From Omnitrophica WOR_2 bacterium RIFCSPHIGHO2_02_FULL_52_10 (GTDB lineage: Bacteria; Omnitrophota; Gorgyraeia; Zapsychrales; Zapsychraceae): 13,495 nt of DNA. The DNA is taken from the NCBI GenBank assembly GCA_001805655.1, contig MHGR01000098.1:2184-15678 (forward strand). The letters run 5' to 3'. The notes below the pieces were generated by a model that had not been told where the DNA came from, made no database searches, and saw only the letters and a program-made list of their open reading frames with translations. Positions within the stretch are counted from its first letter, which is position 1, and each line of letters begins with the position of its first letter. The position numbers and the translations under genes were made by a program. Positions 1-5,022 of the stretch are shown piece after piece.

Positions 1-1
1 G

Positions 2-517
2 GCCTTGGTCTGCCGTAACCGCCAACCGTTATGTCTTTCCTGCCCGCTCAAGCGTTTTTGTCTGGGGTACCAAAAAGGAATCCAGGAAATCATCCCTGTG
101 CCGAAAAAGAGGGTCATCAAGGATATCGACGCCGTCATCGCTATAATAAGGAAGGACGGGAAATTTTTGATCCAAAAAAGGCCCGCAGGCGGCCTGCTGG
201 CCGATCTCTGGGAATTTCCAGGCGGCAAGATAAAGGAGAACGAATCTCCGGATTTCGCTTTAAGCCGTGAAATTAAGGAAGAATTGGGGATTGAGCTGCG
301 GCGCTCCCGGCATATTATGAATGTGCGCCACTATTATACTCAATTTCGCGTGGACCTCCATGTCTCTTTGTGTGAACCGAAAACGTATCCCGCCGCCCAT
401 AAAAATCGTAAATGGGTTACATTAAAAGGGTTGCATAGATACCCGATGCCTTCCGGTAGCGCCAAGATTGTTGACCGTTTGGTAAATCTGCAGACAGAAA
501 CCTCGCCGATATTTTAA
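2..517 (+). CDS. mutY: A/G-specific adenine DNA glycosylase MutY, C-terminal part (5' truncated by window), with intact Nudix domain
   Basis: The reading frame is open at the window edge, so the glycosylase catalytic domain lies upstream. Counting from the codon at base 2, Cys4, Cys11, Cys14 and Cys20 form the C-x6-C-x2-C-x5-C loop that binds the [4Fe-4S] cluster in MutY/endonuclease III proteins. A Nudix-fold domain follows from about residue 40. MutY removes adenine mispaired with 8-oxoguanine, and its C-terminal domain normally recognises 8-oxoguanine. Here the domain has a complete Nudix box, G75-x5-E81-x7-R89-E90-x2-E93-E94-x-G96, which many MutY C-terminal domains have lost. It may therefore also hydrolyse oxidised nucleotides; that is inference. 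The motif WEFPGGK just before the box is typical of MutT-like proteins. The stop is at 515-517, four bases before the -35 box of the next promoter. A stand-alone MutT with a chance upstream fusion is unlikely because the iron-sulfur loop is in the same frame. Confidence 0.9.
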   Translation, partial: ALVCRNRQPLCLSCPLKRFCLGYQKGIQEIIPVPKKRVIKDIDAVIAIIRKDGKFLIQKRPAGGLLADLWEFPGGKIKENESPDFALSREIKEELGIELRRSRHIMNVRHYYTQFRVDLHVSLCEPKTYPAAHKNRKWVTLKGLHRYPMPSGSAKIVDRLVNLQTETSPIF

Positions 518-520
518 TTC

Positions 521-549
521 TTGACAAATATTCATTTATGATATATCTT
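521..549 (+). promoter_or_regulatory. Sigma70-type promoter of the sulfate-assimilation operon
   Basis: A perfect -35 TTGACA (521-526) is followed after 17 bases by TATCTT (544-549) as -10. The region 518-581 is strikingly AT-rich compared with the flanking genes. The imperfect AT-rich inverted repeat from about 541 to 562 (GATATAT versus ATATAATC) overlaps and follows the -10 box and could be the operator of the Rrf2 regulator that starts at 582. The promoter match is good; the operator is a guess. Confidence 0.65.
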
Positions 550-581
550 TACTAATATAATCAACTTGATAGAGATTTAAA

Positions 582-1004
582 ATGAGAATATCAGCCAAAA
601 TAGATTATGCCTGCAGGGCCCTATTGGAGCTTTCACTCCACTGGCCCAATCATGCGCCTTTGCAGATCAACACGATTGCCCAAAACCGGCAGATCCCGCA
701 CAAATTTTTAACCCAGATTCTCATCCATTTGAAACAGTTGGGATATGTCCGCAGCATGCGGGGCAAAAGCGGTGGATATCTGTTGGTCAGAGCGCCGAGA
801 AATATTAATTTGCGGGAAGTCGTCCAGTCATTTTCCGACACGGGTAATGATTATGACACAAAGCAAAAGAATAAAACGGATACCTTCACATCGATTTGGC
901 AGGAGATTGAAGAGGAAACATTTAAGGCAATGCAGTCGATGACTTTTGAAGAAATCATCAAGAGAGAAAGCGCTCTTCATAACGTCGCGATGTTCGCGAT
1001 TTGA
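582..1004 (+). CDS. Rrf2-family transcriptional regulator, probably CymR-like controller of cysteine/sulfate genes
   Basis: The 140-residue product has the family's usual length and begins with the typical MRISAKIDYACRALLELS. A winged helix-turn-helix follows (about residues 25-70), with the wing signature GKSGGYLLVRAP. The three clustered cysteines that hold the [2Fe-2S] cluster in IscR and NsrR are absent: the only cysteine is Cys11. That places it with cluster-free members such as CymR, which represses sulfur-uptake and cysteine genes in Firmicutes and senses cysteine supply through CysK. The gene leads the operon, 10 bases before the permease and two genes before cysK, so local and autogenous control of sulfate assimilation is a strong inference. 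A GAGA-like ribosome site (572-575) precedes the ATG. Family assignment is firm; the exact effector is not shown by the sequence. Confidence 0.88.
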   Translation: MRISAKIDYACRALLELSLHWPNHAPLQINTIAQNRQIPHKFLTQILIHLKQLGYVRSMRGKSGGYLLVRAPRNINLREVVQSFSDTGNDYDTKQKNKTDTFTSIWQEIEEETFKAMQSMTFEEIIKRESALHNVAMFAI

Positions 1005-1014
1005 TTGACAGGCC

Positions 1015-1986
1015 ATGAGCTTATCGGATTTAATCATTCTGCTGATTGCTGTCTTCTTCTCCATTAATATGGGGGCGCCCAGTTTTGCGGGTTCCTTCGC
1101 GACCGCGTATGGCAGTCGGGCGTTAAACCGGTGGCGCGCGGGAGGGCTTTTTCTAATTTTAAGCCTTGCCGGCGGATTGGTTTTCGGCAGGGCCGTGGCG
1201 AACACGCTGAGCAGGGGCATTATTCCGGTCGACTTTCTAACGGCACAAGCGGTCTTGATTATTTTGTCAGCGGCCACCCTGAGCCTGTTCGTTGCCAATG
1301 TGATGCATATCCCGCAGTCGACTTCGCTTTCGACCATCGCGGCCATTTGCGGCGTAGGTTTATTTCATCGCGACATCAATTGGGGCACGATCGCCTTTCT
1401 TGCTGTCTGCTGGGTCGTTTCAACGGTTTTGAGCTTTCTGTGCATTTATTTCTCAGCCAAGTATTTTTATCCACCGCGCAAAGGAAATTTCTGGGTTTAT
1501 GAGCGCATCGTCAATCATCGGGGCCGATTAAAGACGTTTGTGATCCTGACCAGCTGTTACAAGGCCTTCGCCCAGGGCACGAACAATGTGGCTAACGCCG
1601 TGGGGCCGTTGGCGGCCGCCGGGATTCTTGATGTCCAGCCGGGCCTTTGGGTGATGGGCCTGTGTTTCGGGCTGGGGGCGTTTACGTTCAGCGGGCCGCT
1701 GAAAACTTCGGGAGACAAAATCATTCCTTTGGGATTACTGACGGCAACGATTATTAATTTTGTGAGCGGAACGATCACCATCATCGCGTCAAAATTGGGG
1801 GTGCCGTTGCCCACGGTGATTGTCTATACGGTGGCCATTTTTGCCATAGGCAGCATTAAGGACGGGATTATCACGACCATGGAAAAACCGGTCACCCGAA
1901 AAACATTCTTTAACTGGTGCATTAATCCGATGATCACCCTTGCGGTGAGCTATGGATTGTCGATGTTGTTTCTTTACAGGAATTGA
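1015..1986 (+). CDS. cysP: PiT-family anion permease, probable sulfate permease CysP
   Basis: The 323-residue protein is very hydrophobic, with about nine to ten membrane helices, and shows the inverted-repeat layout of the inorganic phosphate transporter (PiT) family. The second repeat keeps the family signature as QGTNNVANAVGPLAAAG (about residues 188-204). The first repeat is degenerate, MGAPSFAGSFATAYGS (about 20-35), with the usual Asn-Asp replaced. As I recall it, Bacillus CysP, a sulfate permease of this family, has a similarly altered first repeat. The location between a CymR-like regulator and cysK, cysH and cysD argues for sulfate (or thiosulfate) uptake, not phosphate. The stop lies 7 bases before the cysK start. 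Substrate is inferred from context; phosphate cannot be excluded. Confidence 0.8.
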   Translation: MSLSDLIILLIAVFFSINMGAPSFAGSFATAYGSRALNRWRAGGLFLILSLAGGLVFGRAVANTLSRGIIPVDFLTAQAVLIILSAATLSLFVANVMHIPQSTSLSTIAAICGVGLFHRDINWGTIAFLAVCWVVSTVLSFLCIYFSAKYFYPPRKGNFWVYERIVNHRGRLKTFVILTSCYKAFAQGTNNVANAVGPLAAAGILDVQPGLWVMGLCFGLGAFTFSGPLKTSGDKIIPLGLLTATIINFVSGTITIIASKLGVPLPTVIVYTVAIFAIGSIKDGIITTMEKPVTRKTFFNWCINPMITLAVSYGLSMLFLYRN

Positions 1987-1993
1987 GGACATT

Positions 1994-2932
1994 ATGAAGC
2001 CAGCATGCAAAATTGTCAGTGATATCACGCAACTCATCGGTCACACGCCGTTGGTCCGCCTGAACAGGGTCATAGAGCCTTCGGCCGGTATTGAGATTTT
2101 GGCCAAACTCGAGTCTTTTAACCCCGGGGGCAGCGTCAAGGACAGGCCGTGTCTCGCCATGATTGAGGATGCCGAGAAAAAAGGCATTCTCAAGAAAGGC
2201 TTCACGGTGATTGAGCCGACCAGCGGCAATACAGGCATAGGGCTGGCCATGATCTGCGCGGTCCGAGGATATGCATGCGTCTTGACCATGCCGGAATCGA
2301 TGAGCCTGGAACGAATTTATCTGTTAAGGCTGTATGGGGCAAAAGTGGTTTTAACCCCAAGAAGGGAAGGCATCCAGGGCGCGATTAAAAAAAGCGAGGA
2401 ATTGCAAAAGAAGATACCCAACAGTTTTATTCCCAGGCAGTTTGAAAATGAGACCAACGCGCGCGCCCATGAAGAGTCTACTGCGCACGAAATTTTCGAG
2501 GCCTGTGAGGGAAAACTGGATGTGTTCATCGCCGGGGTGGGTACCGGTGGTACAATAACGGGCGTGGGAAGGTTTCTGAAAAGAAAGATCCCGGCGGTTA
2601 AGGTTGTGGCGGTCGAACCATCGGCGAGCGCGGTCCTATCCGGCAAGGCGTCCGGGCAGCATAATATTCAGGGAATCGGCGCCGGTTTTATCCCGAAAAT
2701 CCTTGACCGCGGGATTATTGACCAAGTGATTGCCGTAGGCGACAAAGATGCTTTCAAAATGGCCAGGCGTTTGGGCCAAGAGGAAGGGTTAAGTGTCGGC
2801 ATTTCGGGCGGGGCGGCGACGGTGGCGGCGCTTCAGGTGGCGGCCAACTTGGAATCCGGCAAAAGGATCGTTGTGATTTTGCCCGATACCGGGGAGCGGT
2901 ATTTTTCGATGGAGCAGTATTTTGAGGCGTAA
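1994..2932 (+). CDS. cysK: Cysteine synthase A (O-acetylserine sulfhydrylase)
   Basis: This PLP enzyme makes cysteine from O-acetylserine and sulfide. Its 312 residues match the family length. Lys49 in NPGGSVKDR forms the Schiff base with PLP. The substrate-binding loop is T76-S77-G78-N79-T80-G81, the phosphate cup is G183-T184-G185-G186-T187, and Ser271 in GISGGAA contacts the pyridine nitrogen. The stretch PESMSLERIYLLRLYGA is typical of CysK/CysM. I chose ATG 1994 and not the in-frame ATG at 1952, because 1994 follows GAGGA (1985-1989), gives the standard N-terminus (ITQLIGHTPLVRLN) and does not overlap the permease. In Firmicutes CysK also acts as partner of CymR, so the link with the regulator at 582 may be physical as well as genetic. 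CysM is the main alternative. Confidence 0.93.
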   Translation: MKPACKIVSDITQLIGHTPLVRLNRVIEPSAGIEILAKLESFNPGGSVKDRPCLAMIEDAEKKGILKKGFTVIEPTSGNTGIGLAMICAVRGYACVLTMPESMSLERIYLLRLYGAKVVLTPRREGIQGAIKKSEELQKKIPNSFIPRQFENETNARAHEESTAHEIFEACEGKLDVFIAGVGTGGTITGVGRFLKRKIPAVKVVAVEPSASAVLSGKASGQHNIQGIGAGFIPKILDRGIIDQVIAVGDKDAFKMARRLGQEEGLSVGISGGAATVAALQVAANLESGKRIVVILPDTGERYFSMEQYFEA

Positions 2933-2961
2933 AGGAACCCATTAAACGTCAAGGTGAATCC

Positions 2962-3702
2962 ATGGACCCATCAAAGAAAATTAGCGCGTTAAATGAGCAA
3001 GCCAAGGCGATGAATGCCGAGCAGATTATCCGGCTGGCCGTGAAGGAGTTCGGCCGCAGACTGGTCTTTGCCTCCAGCCTGAGCGAAGAGGACCAGGTCA
3101 TTACGGATATCATCTCCAATGTTTCTCAGGAAATCGAGATCTTTACCCTGGACACCGGCCGGTTGTTTCAGGAAACTTACGATCTGCTGGACAAGACCCA
3201 GAAGAAATACCCGATGACGTTCAGGGTGTACTATCCCGACAATGAAGCCGTTGAGGATATGGTGCGCAATCACGGCATCAATCTGTTCTACGAGAGTGTG
3301 GCGAACCGGAAATTATGCTGCGGCGTGCGCAAGGTTGAGCCGCTGAAGCGGGCCTTGGCCAATGCCGATGCCTGGATATGCGGTTTACGCCGCGGGCAGT
3401 CCGTGGCCCGCAGCGGCTTGGAGGTTTTTGAATGGGACGAAGCCAATGAGAGGATAAAGATCAGCCCCCTCGCCGACTGGAACCTCGATCAGGTACGGAA
3501 ATATATCAAGGAAAATAACATCGATGTGAACCCACTGCATGCGCAGGGGTTCATCAGCATCGGCTGTGCCTGTTGCACGCGGGCGGTGAAGAAAGGCGAA
3601 GACATCCGGGCCGGACGTTGGTGGTGGGAACAGCCGGAGCAGAAGGAATGCGGGCTGCATAACAATCCGAAAAAGTCCAATAGGCAAAGCAAAGCGAAAT
3701 GA
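2962..3702 (+). CDS. cysH: Assimilatory adenylyl-sulfate (APS) reductase, iron-sulfur type
   Basis: The 246-residue protein is a PAPS/APS reductase of the adenine nucleotide alpha-hydrolase fold ([14 protein letters not shown] near residues 33-46; [11 protein letters not shown]). Cys119-Cys120 and Cys202-x-x-Cys205 form the CC-x~80-CxxC pattern that binds a [4Fe-4S] cluster and marks APS-using enzymes; PAPS-only enzymes such as that of E. coli lack it. Cys230 in ECGLH is the catalytic cysteine that attacks the sulfur. Cys204 is an extra cysteine between the last two ligands. The enzyme reduces APS to sulfite with thioredoxin or glutathione in the cytoplasm. AAGGTGA (2951-2957) is a fair ribosome site. 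The stop overlaps the cysD start as ATGA, pointing to translational coupling. The APS preference agrees with the degraded kinase domain of CysN in the same operon. Confidence 0.92.
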   Translation: MDPSKKISALNEQAKAMNAEQIIRLAVKEFGRRLVFASSLSEEDQVITDIISNVSQEIEIFTLDTGRLFQETYDLLDKTQKKYPMTFRVYYPDNEAVEDMVRNHGINLFYESVANRKLCCGVRKVEPLKRALANADAWICGLRRGQSVARSGLEVFEWDEANERIKISPLADWNLDQVRKYIKENNIDVNPLHAQGFISIGCACCTRAVKKGEDIRAGRWWWEQPEQKECGLHNNPKKSNRQSKAK

Positions 3703-4592
3703 GCGCACCAATGACAAAATTAGACCATTTAGAATCCCAGAGCGTTTATATATTAAGGGAAGCCTACCGGGAGTTCAAAAGCTTGGTGATGCTGTGGTCG
3801 ATCGGCAAGGATAGCACGGTCCTGCTGTGGCTGGCCCGCAAGGCGTTCTTCGGGCACGTTCCCTTTCCCCTGGTCCATATCGACACGAGCTTTAAGATTC
3901 CCGAAATGATTGAATACCGCGATCGTTTGGCGAAAGAATGGAAATTGAACATGGTGTACGGCCAGAACAAGGCCGCTTTGGACGCCAAACAGACGTTCCC
4001 CGATGGCGCCATCGACCGCCTGCAATGCTGCAAGTTGCTGAAATCCGAGGCGCTCAAGCACACGCTGGCGGGGGATTGGCCGCGTTACCGCCTGGACCAC
4101 GGCACCGGTCAATATGCGTTGGATGCGAATAAAGAGCCTTATACCGGCGTCATTGTCGGCGTGCGCGCCGATGAGGAGGGCAGCCGCTCGAAGGAGCGCT
4201 ATTTTTCCCCGCGCGACCGCAACAATGACTGGGACGTGGGCGACCAGCCGCCGGAGCTGTGGAATCAATTCAAGACCGATTTTGCCCCAGGGACGCATTT
4301 GCGCATCCATCCCCTGCTGGATTGGACGGAACTGAATATCTGGGAATATATCCAGAAAGAGCGGATCCCGATCACCAAATTGTATTTCGACCAGGGTGAC
4401 GGCAAACGTTACCGCTCGCTGGGCTGTTATCCGTGCACATTTCCCGTGGAGTCAACCGCGAAGACGGTGGATGACATCGTTGAGGAACTGCGCACGGGCA
4501 AGTTTGCGAACATCGCCGAGCGCTCCGGCCGGGCGCAGGACAAGGATGACAGCGGTGGGCTGGAAACATTGCGCCGGGACGGGTATATGTAA
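3699..4592 (+). CDS. cysD: Sulfate adenylyltransferase subunit 2 (ATP sulfurylase, CysD)
   Basis: CysD joins sulfate to ATP to give APS, driven by GTP hydrolysis in its partner CysN. The 297 residues match the family. The PP-loop for ATP is S34-I35-G36-K37-D38-S39-T40. Other family blocks include [56 protein letters not shown] and the C-terminal [12 protein letters not shown]. The form with [15 protein letters not shown] near residues 107-121 resembles the longer type seen in many non-enteric bacteria. The start at 3699 overlaps the cysH stop. An in-frame ATG at 3711 is an alternative that would remove only four residues. Its partner cysN lies unusually far away, beyond a 430-base repeat-rich spacer, although the pair is normally adjacent. 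Confidence 0.95.
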   Translation: MSAPMTKLDHLESQSVYILREAYREFKSLVMLWSIGKDSTVLLWLARKAFFGHVPFPLVHIDTSFKIPEMIEYRDRLAKEWKLNMVYGQNKAALDAKQTFPDGAIDRLQCCKLLKSEALKHTLAGDWPRYRLDHGTGQYALDANKEPYTGVIVGVRADEEGSRSKERYFSPRDRNNDWDVGDQPPELWNQFKTDFAPGTHLRIHPLLDWTELNIWEYIQKERIPITKLYFDQGDGKRYRSLGCYPCTFPVESTAKTVDDIVEELRTGKFANIAERSGRAQDKDDSGGLETLRRDGYM

Positions 4593-4623
4593 TTATATAT
4601 CAAGGGAAAGCAAAAGGCGTGAT

Positions 4624-4644
4624 CAGCTGTCAGCTCTCAGCTGT
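4624..4644. repeat. Three CAGCTNT heptamers
   Basis: CAGCTGT, CAGCTCT and CAGCTGT follow each other without spacers. They precede the longer GAAGACT array after five unrelated bases and share its 7-base period, but in a different phase and with a different unit. Confidence 0.85.
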
Positions 4645-4649
4645 TGATT

Positions 4650-4719
4650 GAAGACTGAAGACTGAAGACTGAAGACTGAAGACTGAAGACTGACGACTGA
4701 AGACTGAAGACTGACGACT
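4650..4719. repeat. Tandem heptamer array, 10 copies of GA(A/C)GACT
   Basis: Ten exact-length units run without gaps. Units 1-6, 8 and 9 are GAAGACT; units 7 (4692-4698) and 10 (4713-4719) are GACGACT. A degenerate unit, GAAAGCT, follows at 4720-4726. Near-identity implies recent expansion, and copy number is likely to vary between strains. There is no reading frame that makes use of it. It is not CRISPR: the unit is far too short and there are no spacers. Confidence 0.95.
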
Positions 4720-4760
4720 GAAAGCTACAGACCACCGCATTTTTAATGGAACCGATGCAT

Positions 4761-4829
4761 CTTTCACAGCATAGGAGTATACATAAAAGAGCGGTTGCTG
4801 CTAGAAAACTCCTTTCCTATGCAGCAAAG
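4761..4829. repeat. Imperfect inverted repeat 1
   Basis: CTTTCACAGCATAGGA (4761-4776) pairs with TCCTATGCAGCAAAG (4815-4829): 8 base pairs, a small internal loop, then 4 base pairs. Its loop contains the left arm of inverted repeat 2, so both could form together only as a pseudoknot. Confidence 0.75.
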
Positions 4830-4839
4830 AAGATACGAC

Positions 4840-4879
4840 GTCCTCATTTCATCTAAATATTTTAAAGGAAAATGAGGAC
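4840..4879. repeat. Hairpin, 10-base perfect stem
   Basis: GTCCTCATTT (4840-4849) pairs exactly with AAATGAGGAC (4870-4879) across a 20-base AT-rich loop. No T-run follows the stem on either strand to make it an intrinsic terminator. Confidence 0.85.
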
Positions 4880-4881
4880 AT

Positions 4882-4919
4882 GTACTTGCCTTTTCTGTAT
4901 TACTTTTGAAGGCAAGTAC
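4882..4919. repeat. Hairpin, 11-base perfect stem
   Basis: GTACTTGCCTT (4882-4892) pairs exactly with AAGGCAAGTAC (4909-4919) across a 16-base loop. It begins three bases after the previous hairpin, and both lie inside inverted repeat 2. Confidence 0.88.
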
Positions 4920-4964
4920 GAACGCAGTGAGGAGTTTTCTTGCAACTGGTTGGAGCGGTGGCAG

Positions 4965-5008
4965 TATTGACGTCCGCAAAGGTTCCATTACTTATCCGGA
5001 CGTCAATA
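4965..5008. repeat. Hairpin with 12-base perfect stem just before the cysN start
   Basis: TATTGACGTCCG (4965-4976) pairs exactly with CGGACGTCAATA (4997-5008) across a 20-base loop. It ends 14 bases before the cysN ATG (5023) and leaves the likely ribosome site GGAA (5012-5015) just outside. Its loop carries the right arm (4981-4990) of the outermost inverted repeat. In RNA it could modulate cysN translation or shield the downstream message end; that is inference. Confidence 0.9.
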
Positions 5009-5022
5009 ATCGGAATATTTCA

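Larger units (their letters stand above)
4803..4940. repeat. Inverted repeat 2, 11-base perfect arms enclosing two hairpins
   Basis: AGAAAACTCCT (4803-4813) is the exact reverse complement of AGGAGTTTTCT (4930-4940). After a small bulge the stem continues outward with GTTGC (4794-4798) and GCAAC (4942-4946). The enclosed segment holds the next two hairpins, giving a multi-branched shape. Confidence 0.85.
4744..5008. mobile_element. Candidate non-autonomous or decayed mobile element, or structured RNA, built of nested inverted repeats
   Basis: About 265 bases contain at least six inverted repeats with 8 to 12 base-pair perfect arms. The outermost pair is TAATGGAACC (4744-4753) with GGTTCCATTA (4981-4990). 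An inner pair at 4803-4813/4930-4940 encloses two compact hairpins. Another hairpin lies close before cysN. I see no transposase and no clear target-site duplication. Dense foldability is typical of single-strand-transposed elements (IS200/IS605 ends, REP/BIME-like units) and MITEs, but also of structured RNAs. Calling it mobile is inference. Confidence 0.4.
4593..5022. other. 430-base non-coding spacer splitting cysD from cysN
   Basis: No credible gene is present. The spacer contains, in order, a CAGCTNT heptamer run, ten tandem GAAGACT-type heptamers, and a block of inverted repeats reaching to 15 bases before the cysN start. One short + strand frame (4872-4970, 32 codons, ATG after AAAGGA) exists, but I recognise nothing in it. 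All other gaps within this operon are 29 bases or less, so the spacer looks like a secondary insertion or expansion. Confidence 0.8.

Noticed and set aside
828..1346. 172-codon - strand frame across the rrf2-cysP junction
   Set aside because: Antisense to two well-supported genes and without recognisable motifs.
1952..1993. Upstream in-frame ATG for cysK at 1952
   Set aside because: It overlaps the permease and adds a cysteine-rich tail foreign to CysK; ATG 1994 has GAGGA before it and a standard N-terminus.
3753..4310. 185-codon - strand frame opposite cysD
   Set aside because: Shadow of cysD, with no recognisable domain.
4624..4726. CRISPR-like array
   Set aside because: Units are 7 bases with no spacers and there are no cas genes; this is a simple tandem repeat.
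4872..4970. Short + strand frame (32 codons, ATG after AAAGGA) in the spacer
   Set aside because: Cysteine-rich, unrecognised, overlaps hairpin arms and is too short to support as a gene; possibly a remnant of a lost gene.
4764..4988. 74-codon - strand frame within the repeat spacer
   Set aside because: It is made entirely of the inverted-repeat region and has no recognisable domain or ribosome site; better explained as a by-product of the repeats.
4967..4995. Promoter for cysN (TTGACG with ACTTAT)
   Set aside because: The -10 is poor and the -35 lies within the 12-base hairpin arm; the match is probably accidental.
4942..5010. Possible tRNA or tRNA fragment around GGTTCCATTA
   Set aside because: No T-loop consensus, no acceptor or anticodon arm, and the pairing present forms a single 12-base hairpin instead.
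4906..5022. In-frame upstream extension of CysN from TTG 4906 (39 extra residues)
   Set aside because: It would translate the inverted-repeat region, starts within a hairpin, and the sequence has no similarity to CysN N-termini. ATG 5023 has a GGAA site and gives a normal protein.
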